Assembly (NCBI RefSeq): GCF_000711885.1
Contig: NZ_JONK01000007.1
Location: 62,001 to 126,000, forward strand
Source: Chromobacterium haemolyticum DSM 19808
Lineage (GTDB): Bacteria; Pseudomonadota; Gammaproteobacteria; Burkholderiales; Chromobacteriaceae
Length of the DNA stretch: 64,000 nucleotides
Reading direction: 5' to 3'
The translations under genes were made by a program, and so were the position numbers. Positions 1 to 8,655 of the stretch are shown here, in pieces (the stretch's first letter is position 1; every line of letters begins with the position of its first letter). The notes beneath the pieces were generated by a model. The model searched no databases. It was not told the DNA's origin and saw nothing but the letters and a program-made list of their open reading frames with translations.

Positions 1-221
1 ACCTTCAATTGATCTGTCAATCAGGGGGCGTAGGTCGAATCACCCGGCCAGCTGTAAGGGTTTGCAATCCAAGTAGGCTCGGCTCGCAATCCAGGCTTGC
101 CGTCGTCTCAAGATTAGCTGCAATTTGCCAGGCGGCTGCGCTCACAATCGTTGCATTTCACCTTGCAATCAAGCCGACGGGTTAACAATGCAGCGTCGCC
201 GGCTCACGCTTTCCGCAACTA

Positions 222-500
222 TCACTGACTCTCGCGTGTGCGCTTCAGTCGTAGCACATAGAGGATGTCGCCCTGCATCTCGTAACGCATCTCGTGTTGT
301 CCTACCAGGAGGCGGCGTACCTCGCGCGGGTTGAATTCGAAAAGTTGCTCGCCCAGGCGCGGATTCTTCACCAAGGTCGTGATCGGTGCTGCCGTCAGCC
401 ACTGCACTGTCTTCGTAGCCGCCTGCTTGTTAACGAGCGCGAAGAATTCATATAGCCGCACCAGGTCGGATAGATCTTTACTGGTCCATTTCACTTCCAT
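222..500 (-). CDS. RelE/ParE-family toxin of a type II toxin-antitoxin pair
   Basis: A 92-residue basic protein with the ParE/RelE pattern: an N-terminal strand-helix segment (VKWTSKDLSDLVRLYEF), the central PRLGEQLFEF turn and a C-terminal strand pair rich in Arg and Lys (EMRYEMQGDILYVLRL). RelE-type members cut mRNA at the ribosome and ParE-type members poison gyrase; the sequence alone does not say which. Its ATG overlaps the last base of the antitoxin stop (TGATG), the usual coupled arrangement with the antitoxin first. Length is normal for the family, so it is likely functional. Confidence 0.85.
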   Translation of the reverse strand: MEVKWTSKDLSDLVRLYEFFALVNKQAATKTVQWLTAAPITTLVKNPRLGEQLFEFNPREVRRLLVGQHEMRYEMQGDILYVLRLKRTRESQ

Positions 501-769
501 CAGCGCGGCACCGGCAGGGGGGTGTCGGTGCTCAGGCTATCCGCCCAATCTTGCACCGCCTGGTGGCTGATCACGTTGCCGGCATCCACGTCGGCCAGCG
601 CTTCGCGGGACAGTCGGTCACGTTCTTCTTCCTGCTCGACCCAGGCTGAAAGCGCTTGCTCGATGATCCTGCCGCGCGAACGTTCCAGGCGGTCGGCCAT
701 TTGATCAATCTTCTCGGCCAATGGGATGGGAATGTGTGCGGTCACAGTACGAGTGTCTGTTTGTGCCAT
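500..769 (-). CDS. Ribbon-helix-helix antitoxin
   Basis: This 89-residue protein begins with a typical ribbon-helix-helix module: the strand TRTVTAHIPIPLAEKIDQMA and then a helix pair containing RSRGRIIEQALSAWVEQEE. The acidic C-terminal tail should wrap the toxin. It is the first gene of the pair and overlaps the toxin start by one base. By family knowledge it binds its own promoter, which should lie in 770-821, and represses the operon together with the toxin. The ATG at 769 follows a purine-rich stretch (GGAGATAACATC), a good ribosome binding site. Confidence 0.85.
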   Translation of the reverse strand: MAQTDTRTVTAHIPIPLAEKIDQMADRLERSRGRIIEQALSAWVEQEEERDRLSREALADVDAGNVISHQAVQDWADSLSTDTPLPVPR

Positions 770-821
770 GATGTTATCTCCTTGCTAGATTGCAACGGCC
801 ACAGGCACTGCCTCGGCCGCA

Positions 822-1187
822 TCAGGTGTATCGTTGTCCGGGGCTTAGGCTCTCATGCCAGTGCGCGCGGCGGATATGGGGTCTGACCGTGGAGCCAGTC
901 TCTCCCTCGCTTTCTCCCGGCTCTTGCTTGGCAGATAGGTCCAAGGCTCTGCCGATACGTAAGCCGACTTCCCAGGGGGCAACTTCCTTGGCGGCGAGCC
1001 AACGCCGCTTGGTGCCAAAGAACTTTGCCTTGGGCGTCGGCGGCGTCCAGTTGTCAATTTCGGGCTGTTCCGAACGAAGGTACAGCAGCAGGGACAGCAT
1101 GCTGGATACTTGATGCTCGAGGACTTCCTTCGTCCCCTTGTAAGGGTTGGCAGGGATTCGTGCAAACAGCCGTTTCTTAAATAACAA
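822..1187 (-). pseudogene. C-terminal fragment resembling the AcrVA2 / plasmid KfrB-like family
   Basis: The frame reads about 120 residues and ends with RPHIRRAHWH followed by an abrupt stop. I recall this RRAHWH block, and the upstream pattern (SLLLYLRSEQPEID, then PWEVGLRIGRAL), from the C-terminal half of AcrVA2-family proteins, which are common on plasmids and integrative elements near kfrA; AcrVA2 is described as an inhibitor of Cas12a. Full-length members are over 300 residues, so this piece lacks its N-terminal half and the normal end after RRAHWH. The only start in frame is a TTG after a stop codon. I read it as a decayed remnant; the family assignment rests on memory of motifs. Confidence 0.5.
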
Positions 1188-1247
1188 ATTGTTTACATTG
1201 TGTTTTTATGCTTCGCGTTGACTGGCGGCTCTATGCAGCCCAGACCA

Positions 1248-1357
1248 CTCAAGTCGTGCAATATTTGCACAACTTGAGGTCCACTTACTGAATCAGAAAC
1301 AAGTTCGTGCATTTTTTGCACAAACTAGTCAGGGCAATGTGCAAATTTTACACATTG
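1248..1357. repeat. Three inverted repeats sharing a GTGCA/TGCAC core
   Basis: Three imperfect to perfect inverted repeats stand in a row between the AcrVA2-like remnant and kfrA. The first (1248-1278) has arms CTCAAGT and ACTTGAG around GTGCAATATTTGCAC. The second (1302-1326) has arms AGTTCGTGCA and TGCACAAACT. The third (1335-1357) has perfect 7-base arms CAATGTG and CACATTG and overlaps the end of kfrA. Their shared core suggests a binding site for a dimeric DNA-binding protein, possibly a segregation or regulatory protein of the element that brought kfrA; this is inference. Confidence 0.5.
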
Positions 1358-2334
1358 CTTTCTGGTGCAATGGCAGCCCCCCCGGTCAGAGGCTCGGACA
1401 TTCCGCTGTCTCCGTCTTTCTCCGCTGTGACAGCAGCAGACATGCCATGCAGCAACTGCCAGAGTTCTTCACGGCTGGCGCTGAGCTGTTTCAAGCGCTC
1501 ATCAAGCGCAGCCGCATGGGTTTCCAATTCGATCACGCGCGCTTGTAAGGCTTCTCGCGCCTTGCCATTCACCTCGGCCTCTCGCTCGCAGCGGTGCAAT
1601 TCTTTGCGTGTGGCTACCAACTCTGCCCCCATACGGGCCGAATCCTGGTAGGCGTGCGTCAGCTCGTTCTGCTTGACGATCAGGGTTTGATTGGCGGTGC
1701 GTAATTCGGTTTGCAGTTGCTGGAGCTGTTGTTCGTGCCGGCGCTGCTCCTGGTCACGCTGGTCTTTGACCGAGGCGCGGTAGTGGTCGAGGGTTTCGCG
1801 GGCATGAAGGTGCTTGTCCTCTAATGATTGCCGGTGGGTTTCGTTTTCCGCCAGACGCACGCGTAAATCAGTCAATTGCTGCTCCAACTGGACGTTGTGC
1901 AACGTCATGTTTTGCTGTGCTTGCCGGGTCTGTTCGTGTGCAGCCTGCTCCGTCCGCAAGGCGACTTCGGTACGTTGCAGCTGGCTGCTGAAGTCTGTCA
2001 ACTCCAGCTGGAGAGCGGCAATGGTCTCATCACGCTGCGCCAGTTGTTGCGCAGCGGTGGATTGCTGCTCAACCAGGCGTGCCCCGGCTTCTTCATGCAG
2101 TCGCTCGGCCAGTCGGCCGACCAGGTCCTGGATGGCTTCGCTGGTGGCTACGCCCCGGCCGAAACCCGCGCCTTCCTCCTCTTCCAATTCCCGCAAATAG
2201 CGATGGATGGTGGTTTTCGAGCCGGTATTGCCCAGTTCGGCGCGGACGGCGTCGATAGATGGGTTACGCCCCTGCGCCAGCAGCGCATCGCGAGCTTTCT
2301 TGACTTCGGATTTGTAGATGCCTGCACGGGCCAT
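1348..2334 (-). CDS. kfrA: KfrA-type plasmid DNA-binding coiled-coil protein
   Basis: The protein starts with the KfrA N-terminal DNA-binding domain (residues 1-60; IYKSEVKKARDALLAQG and GSKTTIHRYLRELEEEE) and continues as an almost unbroken Gln/Glu-rich coiled coil (about 90-300). KfrA proteins are alpha-helical repressors of broad-host-range plasmids that bind their own promoter and contribute to stable maintenance. I place the start at ATG 2334 (MARAGIYKSEV); an in-frame ATG at 2361 exists but has no ribosome binding site. No partition genes are visible nearby, so it is probably left over from an integrated plasmid or conjugative element. Direct repeats and a perfect inverted repeat lie upstream at 2361-2453. 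Confidence 0.85.
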   Translation of the reverse strand: MARAGIYKSEVKKARDALLAQGRNPSIDAVRAELGNTGSKTTIHRYLRELEEEEGAGFGRGVATSEAIQDLVGRLAERLHEEAGARLVEQQSTAAQQLAQRDETIAALQLELTDFSSQLQRTEVALRTEQAAHEQTRQAQQNMTLHNVQLEQQLTDLRVRLAENETHRQSLEDKHLHARETLDHYRASVKDQRDQEQRRHEQQLQQLQTELRTANQTLIVKQNELTHAYQDSARMGAELVATRKELHRCEREAEVNGKAREALQARVIELETHAAALDERLKQLSASREELWQLLHGMSAAVTAEKDGDSGMSEPLTGGAAIAPESNV

Positions 2335-2360
2335 GAGAGGTCTCACACGAATAAAATACA

Positions 2361-2384
2361 TATTACATAATACGTTATTACATA
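2361..2384. promoter_or_regulatory. Direct repeats in front of kfrA
   Basis: The nonamer TATTACATA occurs twice, 15 bases apart (2361-2369 and 2376-2384), directly upstream of the kfrA start in very AT-rich DNA. Between them TAATA-CGT-TATTA forms a short palindrome. KfrA proteins are known to autorepress, so these are candidate operator half-sites; that link is inferred. Confidence 0.4.
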
Positions 2385-2426
2385 CTAAAATTCCAAGTTG
2401 TATTCTTGAATTTTGCCAAAAATTAA

Positions 2427-2453
2427 GGCGTGATAATCACAAATTATCACGCC
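2427..2453. promoter_or_regulatory. Perfect 11-bp inverted repeat upstream of kfrA
   Basis: The arms GGCGTGATAAT and ATTATCACGCC are perfectly complementary around CACAA. It is the strongest dyad in the gene-free stretch 2385-2720 and could be an operator for kfrA or a relic of a plasmid partition or iteron region. In the rest of that stretch I see no convincing gene: the longest frames have no recognisable features. Confidence 0.45.
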
Positions 2454-2720
2454 TGATGCGGCAAGCATACCATTTAGAGCAAGCTGGTTGGTACGGAACA
2501 ATGGAGCGGAAATTGCACTTAAGCTCCCCTTGCCCTCAATTACTATCAGTCCCAAGGTCTTTGAAGCTGTTTCGGCGAGAGGCAGGGATAGTCCAATCAT
2601 AGGGCAGGGTTGCCGACAGGAACCGGAGCAATCCAAATTGGTCGTGCAAGTGCATTCAAATATGCAGTCAGTGCCGCAAACTCAACGAACAGCCACGCCC
2701 AATAGAACCACTCAGTTAAG

Positions 2721-3050
2721 TCATGACCCACCTCTAAGATCTCCTGTCATGCCGAACTCGATCGGTGTTTTGACATAGAACATGTTGATGTTTTCATCGT
2801 GCAGGCGCCGAAAAAGTTGCTCTGCACTCTCCGCACTCAGTGCCATCGTTACTTCGATGGGTTGATCACCCAGCTCGAAGAAATGGACGGAATGCAGCTT
2901 GTGCCCGCGACCAAAACCCTCGACCGCTGCGATCAGGGTCGCGCCACCTACGCCCAGCTTGCGCGCCTCCTCGACCAGCCAGTCACCCAAGGGCAGGCAA
3001 CCATGTTTGCGGTCTTGCTGGGTGAAGAAAGTCAGTTGAAAGCCTTGCAT
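2721..3050 (-). CDS. DUF190 family (PII-like) protein of the fluoride operon
   Basis: A 109-residue alpha/beta protein with DUF190 marks: QLTFFTQQDRKHGCLPLGDWLVEEARKLGVGGATLIAAVEGFGRGHKLHS, given here only as the positions 5-54 pattern of a PII-like fold. DUF190 genes are frequent partners of crcB, and their exact role in fluoride tolerance is not established. It is the last gene of the four-gene operon, 16 bases after crcB, with a good site GGGGAA before ATG 3050. No clear terminator follows. Confidence 0.8.
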   Translation of the reverse strand: MQGFQLTFFTQQDRKHGCLPLGDWLVEEARKLGVGGATLIAAVEGFGRGHKLHSVHFFELGDQPIEVTMALSAESAEQLFRRLHDENINMFYVKTPIEFGMTGDLRGGS

Positions 3051-3066
3051 GATGTTCCCCTTTGCG

Positions 3067-3450
3067 TCAGAGCGGTTTCAAGGCGGCAACGGAGGCCAAG
3101 CCCAACAAGGTCATGACCAGCGAGCCCATCACATGGGCCGAAACAGCCACGCACGCCCACAGCATGCGCCCTTGCTGGATCAGAGTGGTGACTTCCGCCG
3201 AGAACGTCGAGAAGGTCGTAAGCCCTCCCAGAAATCCAGTGATGACAAGCAATCTCCACTCGGGAGCCAAGCCGGTTTGCTGACCAAAGTAGGCGAGCGC
3301 CACGCCCATCATGTAGCCGCCGAGCATGTTGGCCAACCAGGTTCCGGGGGGAATCATAGGGAACAAGGCGTTGAATACTACGCCCAATCCCCAGCGCAGG
3401 ATGGCCCCCAACGACGCCCCAAGAGAGATAGCCAGCAGCGATCGGACCAT
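3067..3450 (-). CDS. crcB: CrcB/Fluc fluoride channel
   Basis: A 127-residue, very hydrophobic protein with four predicted membrane helices and CrcB signature stretches: [13 protein letters not shown] near the N-terminus, [14 protein letters not shown] (residues about 36-49) and [15 protein letters not shown] (about 73-87), which holds the polar track and Phe residues lining the pore. Fluc channels are dual-topology dimers that let fluoride leave the cytoplasm. Length is typical and the gene looks intact. It sits between two DUF190 genes and behind clcF, all read from the riboswitch at 5228-5281. Confidence 0.92.
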   Translation of the reverse strand: MVRSLLAISLGASLGAILRWGLGVVFNALFPMIPPGTWLANMLGGYMMGVALAYFGQQTGLAPEWRLLVITGFLGGLTTFSTFSAEVTTLIQQGRMLWACVAVSAHVMGSLVMTLLGLASVAALKPL

Positions 3451-3468
3451 CGCATAGCCTCCTTTGCC

Positions 3469-3807
3469 TCATAGCGCAAGTTCACAGTGGAACAGGACGG
3501 CTTGAACATGCCGCAACTCCTCTGCGTGTTCGTGAAGAAATTTCCGTAGTTGATCTTCCGCGTCGATCAGCTCAATGCATAGCGGATGATGAGCAGGAGA
3601 AGATTCAACGTGATGGTGACTAAGCTTTTTCCCCGGCAGGTAGCCCGCATGCACGCTGTGCATCAGGGCTTGGTGGATGCCGGCACGCTGAGCCGCATCG
3701 AGCAAATGGTAACTCAAGGCGGGAGCGGATAGGTGATGCCAGAACCGGGTGGGTTTGACCCGGGCTGACTGAGGAAAATACAGGCGCAAGGCGGTCATGT
3801 TCTGCAT
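3469..3807 (-). CDS. DUF190 family (PII-like) protein, second copy
   Basis: About 112 residues starting at MQNMTALRLYFPQSARVK, seven bases after the clcF stop and 18 bases before crcB. The opening strand (TALRLYFP), the loop around AGYLPGKK and the C-terminal LCIELIDAEDQLRKFL segment fit DUF190 proteins. It differs clearly from the copy at 2721-3050, so the operon carries two divergent members. The frame continues upstream to 3888 inside clcF, but the internal ATG at 3807 is the only sensible start. A fragment of a homologue lies at 27925-28047 in a transposon scrap. Confidence 0.75.
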   Translation of the reverse strand: MQNMTALRLYFPQSARVKPTRFWHHLSAPALSYHLLDAAQRAGIHQALMHSVHAGYLPGKKLSHHHVESSPAHHPLCIELIDAEDQLRKFLHEHAEELRHVQAVLFHCELAL

Positions 3808-3814
3808 AGGAACC

Positions 3815-5137
3815 TCACAATTCCGTGGATTCGACAGACTTAGTCTTGGCACGCTGCAACTGCGCTTGCCGATAGGCAGGTAACTCACTCAACTTGATAC
3901 CCTCCGGGGCGTATCGGTGCTTGGCCTGGCCGACCCGCTGCGAGCGGTAGATACCCGTGTGCCCAGAAAAGAGGTAGCTCACCACGCAAGCCACTGCGGC
4001 ATAGACTCCGACCTCGGCACCAAACAGTTCCATGGCCATAAAGGTCGATGCAATTGGCGTGTTGGCCGCACCGGCAAACACCGCAACGAAACCAATGCCA
4101 GCCAGCAAGGGAGTGGGCGCATTCAATAGCGGTGCGAGAGCGTTCCCCAGAGTTGCACCGATGTAGAACAGTGGGGTGACTTCTCCACCTTTGAAGCCCG
4201 AGCCCAGCGACGCAATCGTGAAAACCATCTTGCCCGCAAAGTCATAGGGTGCAAGAGGCTGCTGGAACGCATCCACGATGGTCGGAATACCCAATCCAAT
4301 GTAACGGTCCGTATCCAGAAACCATACCGCTGTTGCCACGATAACGCCACCTAGCATGGGCCGCAGCGGGGGGTAGCCCATCCACTTGTTGATCCATGCG
4401 CTGAGGGCATGGGTGGCATCGGCGAACACCTTACCCGTCAGGCCAAAAATAGAGCCTGCCAGCACCATCACGATCAACAGCCACGCTGAAATAGCTGGAA
4501 TAGCGGGAATCGCATAGTGAGTATGGTGAATGCCCCATAGCATCCCAACCTGATCCGCAACAATGGCGGCCACCATGCATGGCAGGATCGCATCGTAGCG
4601 CAGGCGACCAATGGCCAACACCTCTAGCCCAAAGATCGCTCCTGCCAGTGGGGTGCCGAACACGGAAGCGAACCCTGCGCTGATCCCTGCCATCAAGATG
4701 ATGCGACGGTCCTCATGCTTTAGCTTGAATAGGTGTGTGAACTGGTCTGCCAAGGCACCGCCCATTTGCACCGCGGTCCCCTCACGGCCAACAGATGCGC
4801 CAAACAGATGTGATACAACCGTGCCACCAAGCACCAATGGGACCATACGCAACGGGATGACTTTCTTGGGGTCATGAATCTCGTCGATCAACAGGTTGTT
4901 GCCAGCTTCGACATTCTGACCGAAGCGTAGGTATAGCCAGCCCACGGCAAAGCCGGCGATAGGCAGAAGCCAGATCAACCAGTGATGGCTGATCCTTGTG
5001 GCGGTGGCCCAATCGAGGGCAAAGAGGAAAAAGGCTGAGGCAGCCCCGGCAAGTGTGGCGACGGTACTTGCAAGCACAAGCCACTTGCCAATATAGGGCA
5101 GGAGATCAATCGACTCGGGATGTTTTGAAAGTTTCAT
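3815..5137 (-). CDS. clcF: CLC-F type fluoride/proton antiporter
   Basis: A 440-residue CLC-family membrane protein. The ion-binding motifs have the fluoride-transporter form: GREGTAVQMGG (about 122-132) where chloride CLCs have GKEGP, and GSGFKGGEVTPLFYIGAT (about 312-329). The lack of a C-terminal CBS pair also fits the CLC-F branch, which exchanges fluoride for protons and confers fluoride resistance. It is the first gene of the operon, about 90 bases behind a fluoride riboswitch, which supports the specificity. ATG 5137 opens a hydrophilic N-terminus leading to the first helix near residue 17. Confidence 0.9.
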   Translation of the reverse strand: MKLSKHPESIDLLPYIGKWLVLASTVATLAGAASAFFLFALDWATATRISHHWLIWLLPIAGFAVGWLYLRFGQNVEAGNNLLIDEIHDPKKVIPLRMVPLVLGGTVVSHLFGASVGREGTAVQMGGALADQFTHLFKLKHEDRRIILMAGISAGFASVFGTPLAGAIFGLEVLAIGRLRYDAILPCMVAAIVADQVGMLWGIHHTHYAIPAIPAISAWLLIVMVLAGSIFGLTGKVFADATHALSAWINKWMGYPPLRPMLGGVIVATAVWFLDTDRYIGLGIPTIVDAFQQPLAPYDFAGKMVFTIASLGSGFKGGEVTPLFYIGATLGNALAPLLNAPTPLLAGIGFVAVFAGAANTPIASTFMAMELFGAEVGVYAAVACVVSYLFSGHTGIYRSQRVGQAKHRYAPEGIKLSELPAYRQAQLQRAKTKSVESTEL

Positions 5138-5227
5138 ACATGTCCTGATTTTTGTGGTTTTGGCACAAACCCGGACATGCGGCAGGCAAATTCAGTGTAC
5201 ACCTACACCTTCCCTGTCCGGGAATCT

Positions 5228-5281
5228 GTGTAGGCATCATCAGCCTCTAGGGCGGTTACAGGAGGAATGCCATCTCCTTGG
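5228..5281 (-). promoter_or_regulatory. Fluoride riboswitch (crcB motif)
   Basis: Read on the minus strand, the segment gives GGAGATGGCATTCCTCC, then TAACCGCC and GGCTGATGATGCCTAC. These are the hallmark pieces of the crcB RNA: the outer GGAG/CTCC helix around ATGGCATT, the CCGCC/GGC helix, and the invariant CTGATGATGCCTAC strand. Fluoride binding stabilises the aptamer and turns downstream expression on. It precedes clcF, so it should control the whole clcF-DUF190-crcB-DUF190 operon. Confidence 0.92.
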
Positions 5282-5459
5282 ACAAGGTCCGACTTCAACA
5301 TACCAAATAAACTACCGCGTTGCCAATACCTCTCAAGCTTGGTCAGGGTGAGAAGCAAGGCACGACTGACACGTTAAGCTTTTTTTCGCTAAAAGTTGCC
5401 TATTCTGGAGCATGTGACTTTGCTCCGCGATCAGGCGGGGTGGCAAGCAGGAGTGCACC

Positions 5460-7472
5460 ATGGCTTCACCCGTCGTCAAGTTGATGCAGCGTTTAAGCTA
5501 TCCTAGCCGTTTTGCGCTGATTGGGGCGGTTTTTGCCGCCGCACTGGTCTATATGGTTTACGGGCTGTACCGAACCAATCAGGACAATATTGACTTCGCT
5601 GAAAAGGAAAGGGTGGGCGTCGCTTACATTTTACCGCTTAACCGAATGTCTTCGTCATTGGCGCAGGCGCAGGATTTGGCGGTGCGCGCCGCCCAAGGCG
5701 AAGCCGCCGCAAAGGCCGCTTTGCCGGAAGCACAAGCACGTTTAGACCAAGCCTGGTCGCAGTTGCAGAGCGCTCACGCCCAATTGGGTTCGACATTGCA
5801 AACGGAAGATGCTTGGAAGGCCGCTGATGGCGGCCGCAAGGCTTTGGCGCAGCTAAGCGGCGCGCCGTCCGAAAAGATTTTTGCCGGTTTCGACGATGCG
5901 GCAAGCAAACTCAACACGCTGCTTGGGGTTGCCAGCGATAACTCCAATCTTACCCTGGACCCGGATATTGACAGCTATTACTTGATGGATGCCGCCACGG
6001 TAAAGCTGCCGATGCTGATGAAGACGATAAGCGAGGCTTTAGCCCTGGCTAGCAAGCCAGAAGCGGGGCAGGCGCTAACCCCGGCCGAGCGTGATCGTCT
6101 GGTGGAGCTGCGTCCGATGATCAGCGGCGCGCATGATGGTTTAGACGGCGATTTAGCCAAGGTCTTAGCTTACAACCCCAGCCTCAAGAGCGCGCTGGAC
6201 CCTGATATGCAGCAGATGAAGGCTTTCCGGCAGCAGCAGGCCGCGTCCGTTGACGGCGCCATTGCGGGAAAGACCGGGGCTGCGCTCAACCTTGCCGGCT
6301 TGGCGGTGCGAAATACCAGCGTGACCACTCACTTTAGCGATACCACTTTGCAAAGTCTGGATGCTTTGTTGTTAGCCCGTATCGGAAAAATGCAAACCCA
6401 GCGCAATCTTTATATCAGTATTGGGTTGGGGGCGATGCTGCTGGCCAGTTTTTTGTTCCATCAATTGTATTTGTCCATCACGCTGCAATTGGGCGGAGAG
6501 CCGTTCTATGTGCAAAGCGTGGTGGAGCAGTTGGCGTCAGGCCGGCTGAGCACGCACATTAATTTGCGAGAGCAGGACAGTGAGAGCTTGTTGGCTTCTA
6601 TCCGGCAAATGGGCAATCAACTACGGGATACCGTGTCTCAGTTGATGGAAACCTCTAAGCTGGTCAATGAAGCGGCAGACCAGATGGCGCAAAGCTCGCA
6701 GGGTATTGCGTTGAGCAGCGAACAGCAGACGGAGGCCGCGGCCAGCATGGCGGCAGCCATCGAACAGCTCAGCACCAGCCTTACGGTGAGCGCTGAACAG
6801 TCCCATCAGGCCGATCAGCTCTCACGTTCCGCCGTGGATAAGTCCAGCGAAGGCAACGCGATCATTGATGAGGCCGGCGCCAGCATGGAGGGCATTGTGC
6901 GGGATGTTTCTTCCGCCTCGGACACGCTGGGCACTTTAGGCAAGCAGTCCGAATCCATTGCCCGCATTGTCAGTGTGATTCGCGATATCGCTGATCAGAC
7001 CAATCTACTCGCCCTTAACGCGGCTATTGAGGCCGCCCGTGCCGGGGAGCAAGGGCGTGGCTTCGCCGTGGTGGCGGATGAGGTGCGCAAGCTGGCGGAG
7101 CGAACGGCTCAGTCCACCACTGAAATCAGCACTATCGTGTCCGATATCCAGCAGTCTTCGCAGCATGCGATCACCAGCATGCAGGCTGGCATGCACTCCA
7201 TCATGCAAGGTCAAAACAAAACTCAGAACGCGAGCAACAGTATTGTTGCTATCCGGCAGTGCGTGGACTTGGTTCTGGAAAGCATTCAGCAGATCAACCA
7301 GGCATTGAAGGAGCAGAGCAGCGCCAGCCAAACGCTAGCTCAAAATGTGGAAAACGTGGCCAGGATGTCGGAAACCAATGCTGGCGCTGTTAAGACAAGC
7401 GCTCAAATGGCCTGTGAGCTGCAAGTCGTTTCGCAGCGCCTAGGGCAATTGGCCCGTCGTTTTAGTGTTTGA
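5460..7472 (+). CDS. Methyl-accepting chemotaxis protein, transmembrane
   Basis: A 670-residue chemoreceptor. One membrane helix lies near residues 17-37, a mostly helical periplasmic sensor domain follows (about 38-312), then a second helix (about 316-335), a HAMP-like linker and the cytoplasmic coiled coil. The hairpin tip that contacts CheA/CheW is present at about 505-550 ([19 protein letters not shown] and [16 protein letters not shown]). The periplasmic domain has no motif I recognise, so the ligand is unknown. AGGAG stands six bases before ATG 5460. The next gene, a solute-binding protein, could present the ligand; that is inference. Confidence 0.92.
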   Translation: MASPVVKLMQRLSYPSRFALIGAVFAAALVYMVYGLYRTNQDNIDFAEKERVGVAYILPLNRMSSSLAQAQDLAVRAAQGEAAAKAALPEAQARLDQAWSQLQSAHAQLGSTLQTEDAWKAADGGRKALAQLSGAPSEKIFAGFDDAASKLNTLLGVASDNSNLTLDPDIDSYYLMDAATVKLPMLMKTISEALALASKPEAGQALTPAERDRLVELRPMISGAHDGLDGDLAKVLAYNPSLKSALDPDMQQMKAFRQQQAASVDGAIAGKTGAALNLAGLAVRNTSVTTHFSDTTLQSLDALLLARIGKMQTQRNLYISIGLGAMLLASFLFHQLYLSITLQLGGEPFYVQSVVEQLASGRLSTHINLREQDSESLLASIRQMGNQLRDTVSQLMETSKLVNEAADQMAQSSQGIALSSEQQTEAAASMAAAIEQLSTSLTVSAEQSHQADQLSRSAVDKSSEGNAIIDEAGASMEGIVRDVSSASDTLGTLGKQSESIARIVSVIRDIADQTNLLALNAAIEAARAGEQGRGFAVVADEVRKLAERTAQSTTEISTIVSDIQQSSQHAITSMQAGMHSIMQGQNKTQNASNSIVAIRQCVDLVLESIQQINQALKEQSSASQTLAQNVENVARMSETNAGAVKTSAQMACELQVVSQRLGQLARRFSV

Positions 7473-7532
7473 GTGAAATCAAGGGGCTTGCTCGTATATG
7501 CGACGTCTCCTCATCCTTCTAGGGCGGTTGAC

Positions 7533-8321
7533 ATGGCTTCTAAAGTGATTGGCTTGTTCTTGGCGGTTTGCTTACCTGTGCAAGCCTATGCGCTTGACGC
7601 GTCAATGGTTCAGATATGCGACGATGGTGATGAGTGGCCCCCATTCACTTACTACCAGCGCGTTGAGGGCAAGCCAAGCCGTACTATCACGGGGTTCTCC
7701 GTAGACGTTATTCGGAGCATTCTGAACAAGCACCGTATTCCTTTCACTATTACGCTACTGCCTTGGAAACGATGCCTTGGTTCGGTAGAAAACGGTGAAA
7801 CTTATGCGATGGCGTTGAGCGTTAGCAAGAATCCTGACCGGGAGAAGAAATATTTGTTCTCTACGGCCTACTATAAGACGCACTATTATGTTTTTTATTC
7901 CAAGGCTAAGTTTCAAAAAGGCTTGAATGTAAAGAGTCAAGCTGATTTGAATAATTTCAGGCTGGGAGGCGTTAAGGGTTACGCCTATTCCGCTCTAAAT
8001 TTTGTCGATAAAAGTAAAATGATTCTCGCTAATAGTTATCCCGATCTAGTGAAGATGATGAAGGCTGGCCGCCTGGATGTCTTCGCCGAAGATTACGAGG
8101 TGATAGCGGGCATGGCGAGTATTGGTGTGTTGAATGTCATTGACGACGATGAGATTGGAAGAGTGCCTCTGCCAGGAATGGGCGGCAACCCGTTCCATAT
8201 GATTTTTAGCCGTGTTAATCCCCGTGGCGTGGAGTTGTTGAACATAGTTAACTCAGAACTGGAAAAAATGCGGCAGTCTGGTGAATTGGGCAAGTTGCTT
8301 GCAGTCTATGTCAAACCGTAA
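7533..8321 (+). CDS. Periplasmic solute-binding protein, family 3 type
   Basis: About 262 residues with a signal peptide (MASKVIGLFLAVCLPVQAYA) and the fold pattern of family 3 binding proteins: EWPPFTYY near the start, ITGFSVDVIRSIL, LPWKRCL, then KNPDREKKYLFSTAYY and a second lobe with GVKGYAYSALNF and DVFAEDYEVIAGM. Such proteins usually bind amino acids or similar small polar molecules. No permease or ATPase gene is adjacent, so it may serve a sensor rather than an ABC transporter. The frame extends to a GTG at 7473, but the ATG at 7533 gives the normal signal peptide. It lies 60 bases behind the chemoreceptor gene. Confidence 0.82.
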   Translation: MASKVIGLFLAVCLPVQAYALDASMVQICDDGDEWPPFTYYQRVEGKPSRTITGFSVDVIRSILNKHRIPFTITLLPWKRCLGSVENGETYAMALSVSKNPDREKKYLFSTAYYKTHYYVFYSKAKFQKGLNVKSQADLNNFRLGGVKGYAYSALNFVDKSKMILANSYPDLVKMMKAGRLDVFAEDYEVIAGMASIGVLNVIDDDEIGRVPLPGMGGNPFHMIFSRVNPRGVELLNIVNSELEKMRQSGELGKLLAVYVKP

Positions 8322-8655
8322 GTTTGACATGACTTCGGCTCAGTGTAACTAACGCCATCTTTTTGTCGAGAGGGCCCAGCGAGGATTTGTTTGCGGCTTC
8401 TATGAGGGCATGACTAAGACCGGCAAGGTGGCGAGAGCGATAGTTTGTTTCCAGGGCTCTCCGCTGATGGCTGCTCGCAGACGATGGTGCTCATGGGGTT
8501 TGCTGACCACTAGTTTGAAAGCGCGGACTCGTGCCCGAAGCCGGGAGGTCGAGACTCGTCCTAGCCGCGAGAGTATCCGTTCCGGTGAGGATTGGGTGAC
8601 GTATTTCCCGGGGCGATTAGTTCCAGAAGGGCATGGCATTTGATCGGCACTCCGG

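Noticed and set aside
140-200. TCAAGCCGACG and GTTAAC stretches reminiscent of integron attC sites beside the toxin gene
   Set aside because: No palindromic attC structure can be formed and no second site or integrase is visible; the similarity is limited to a short string.
2385-2636. An 83-codon minus-strand frame upstream of kfrA
   Set aside because: It covers the inverted repeat and AT-rich promoter region and shows no protein-like pattern.
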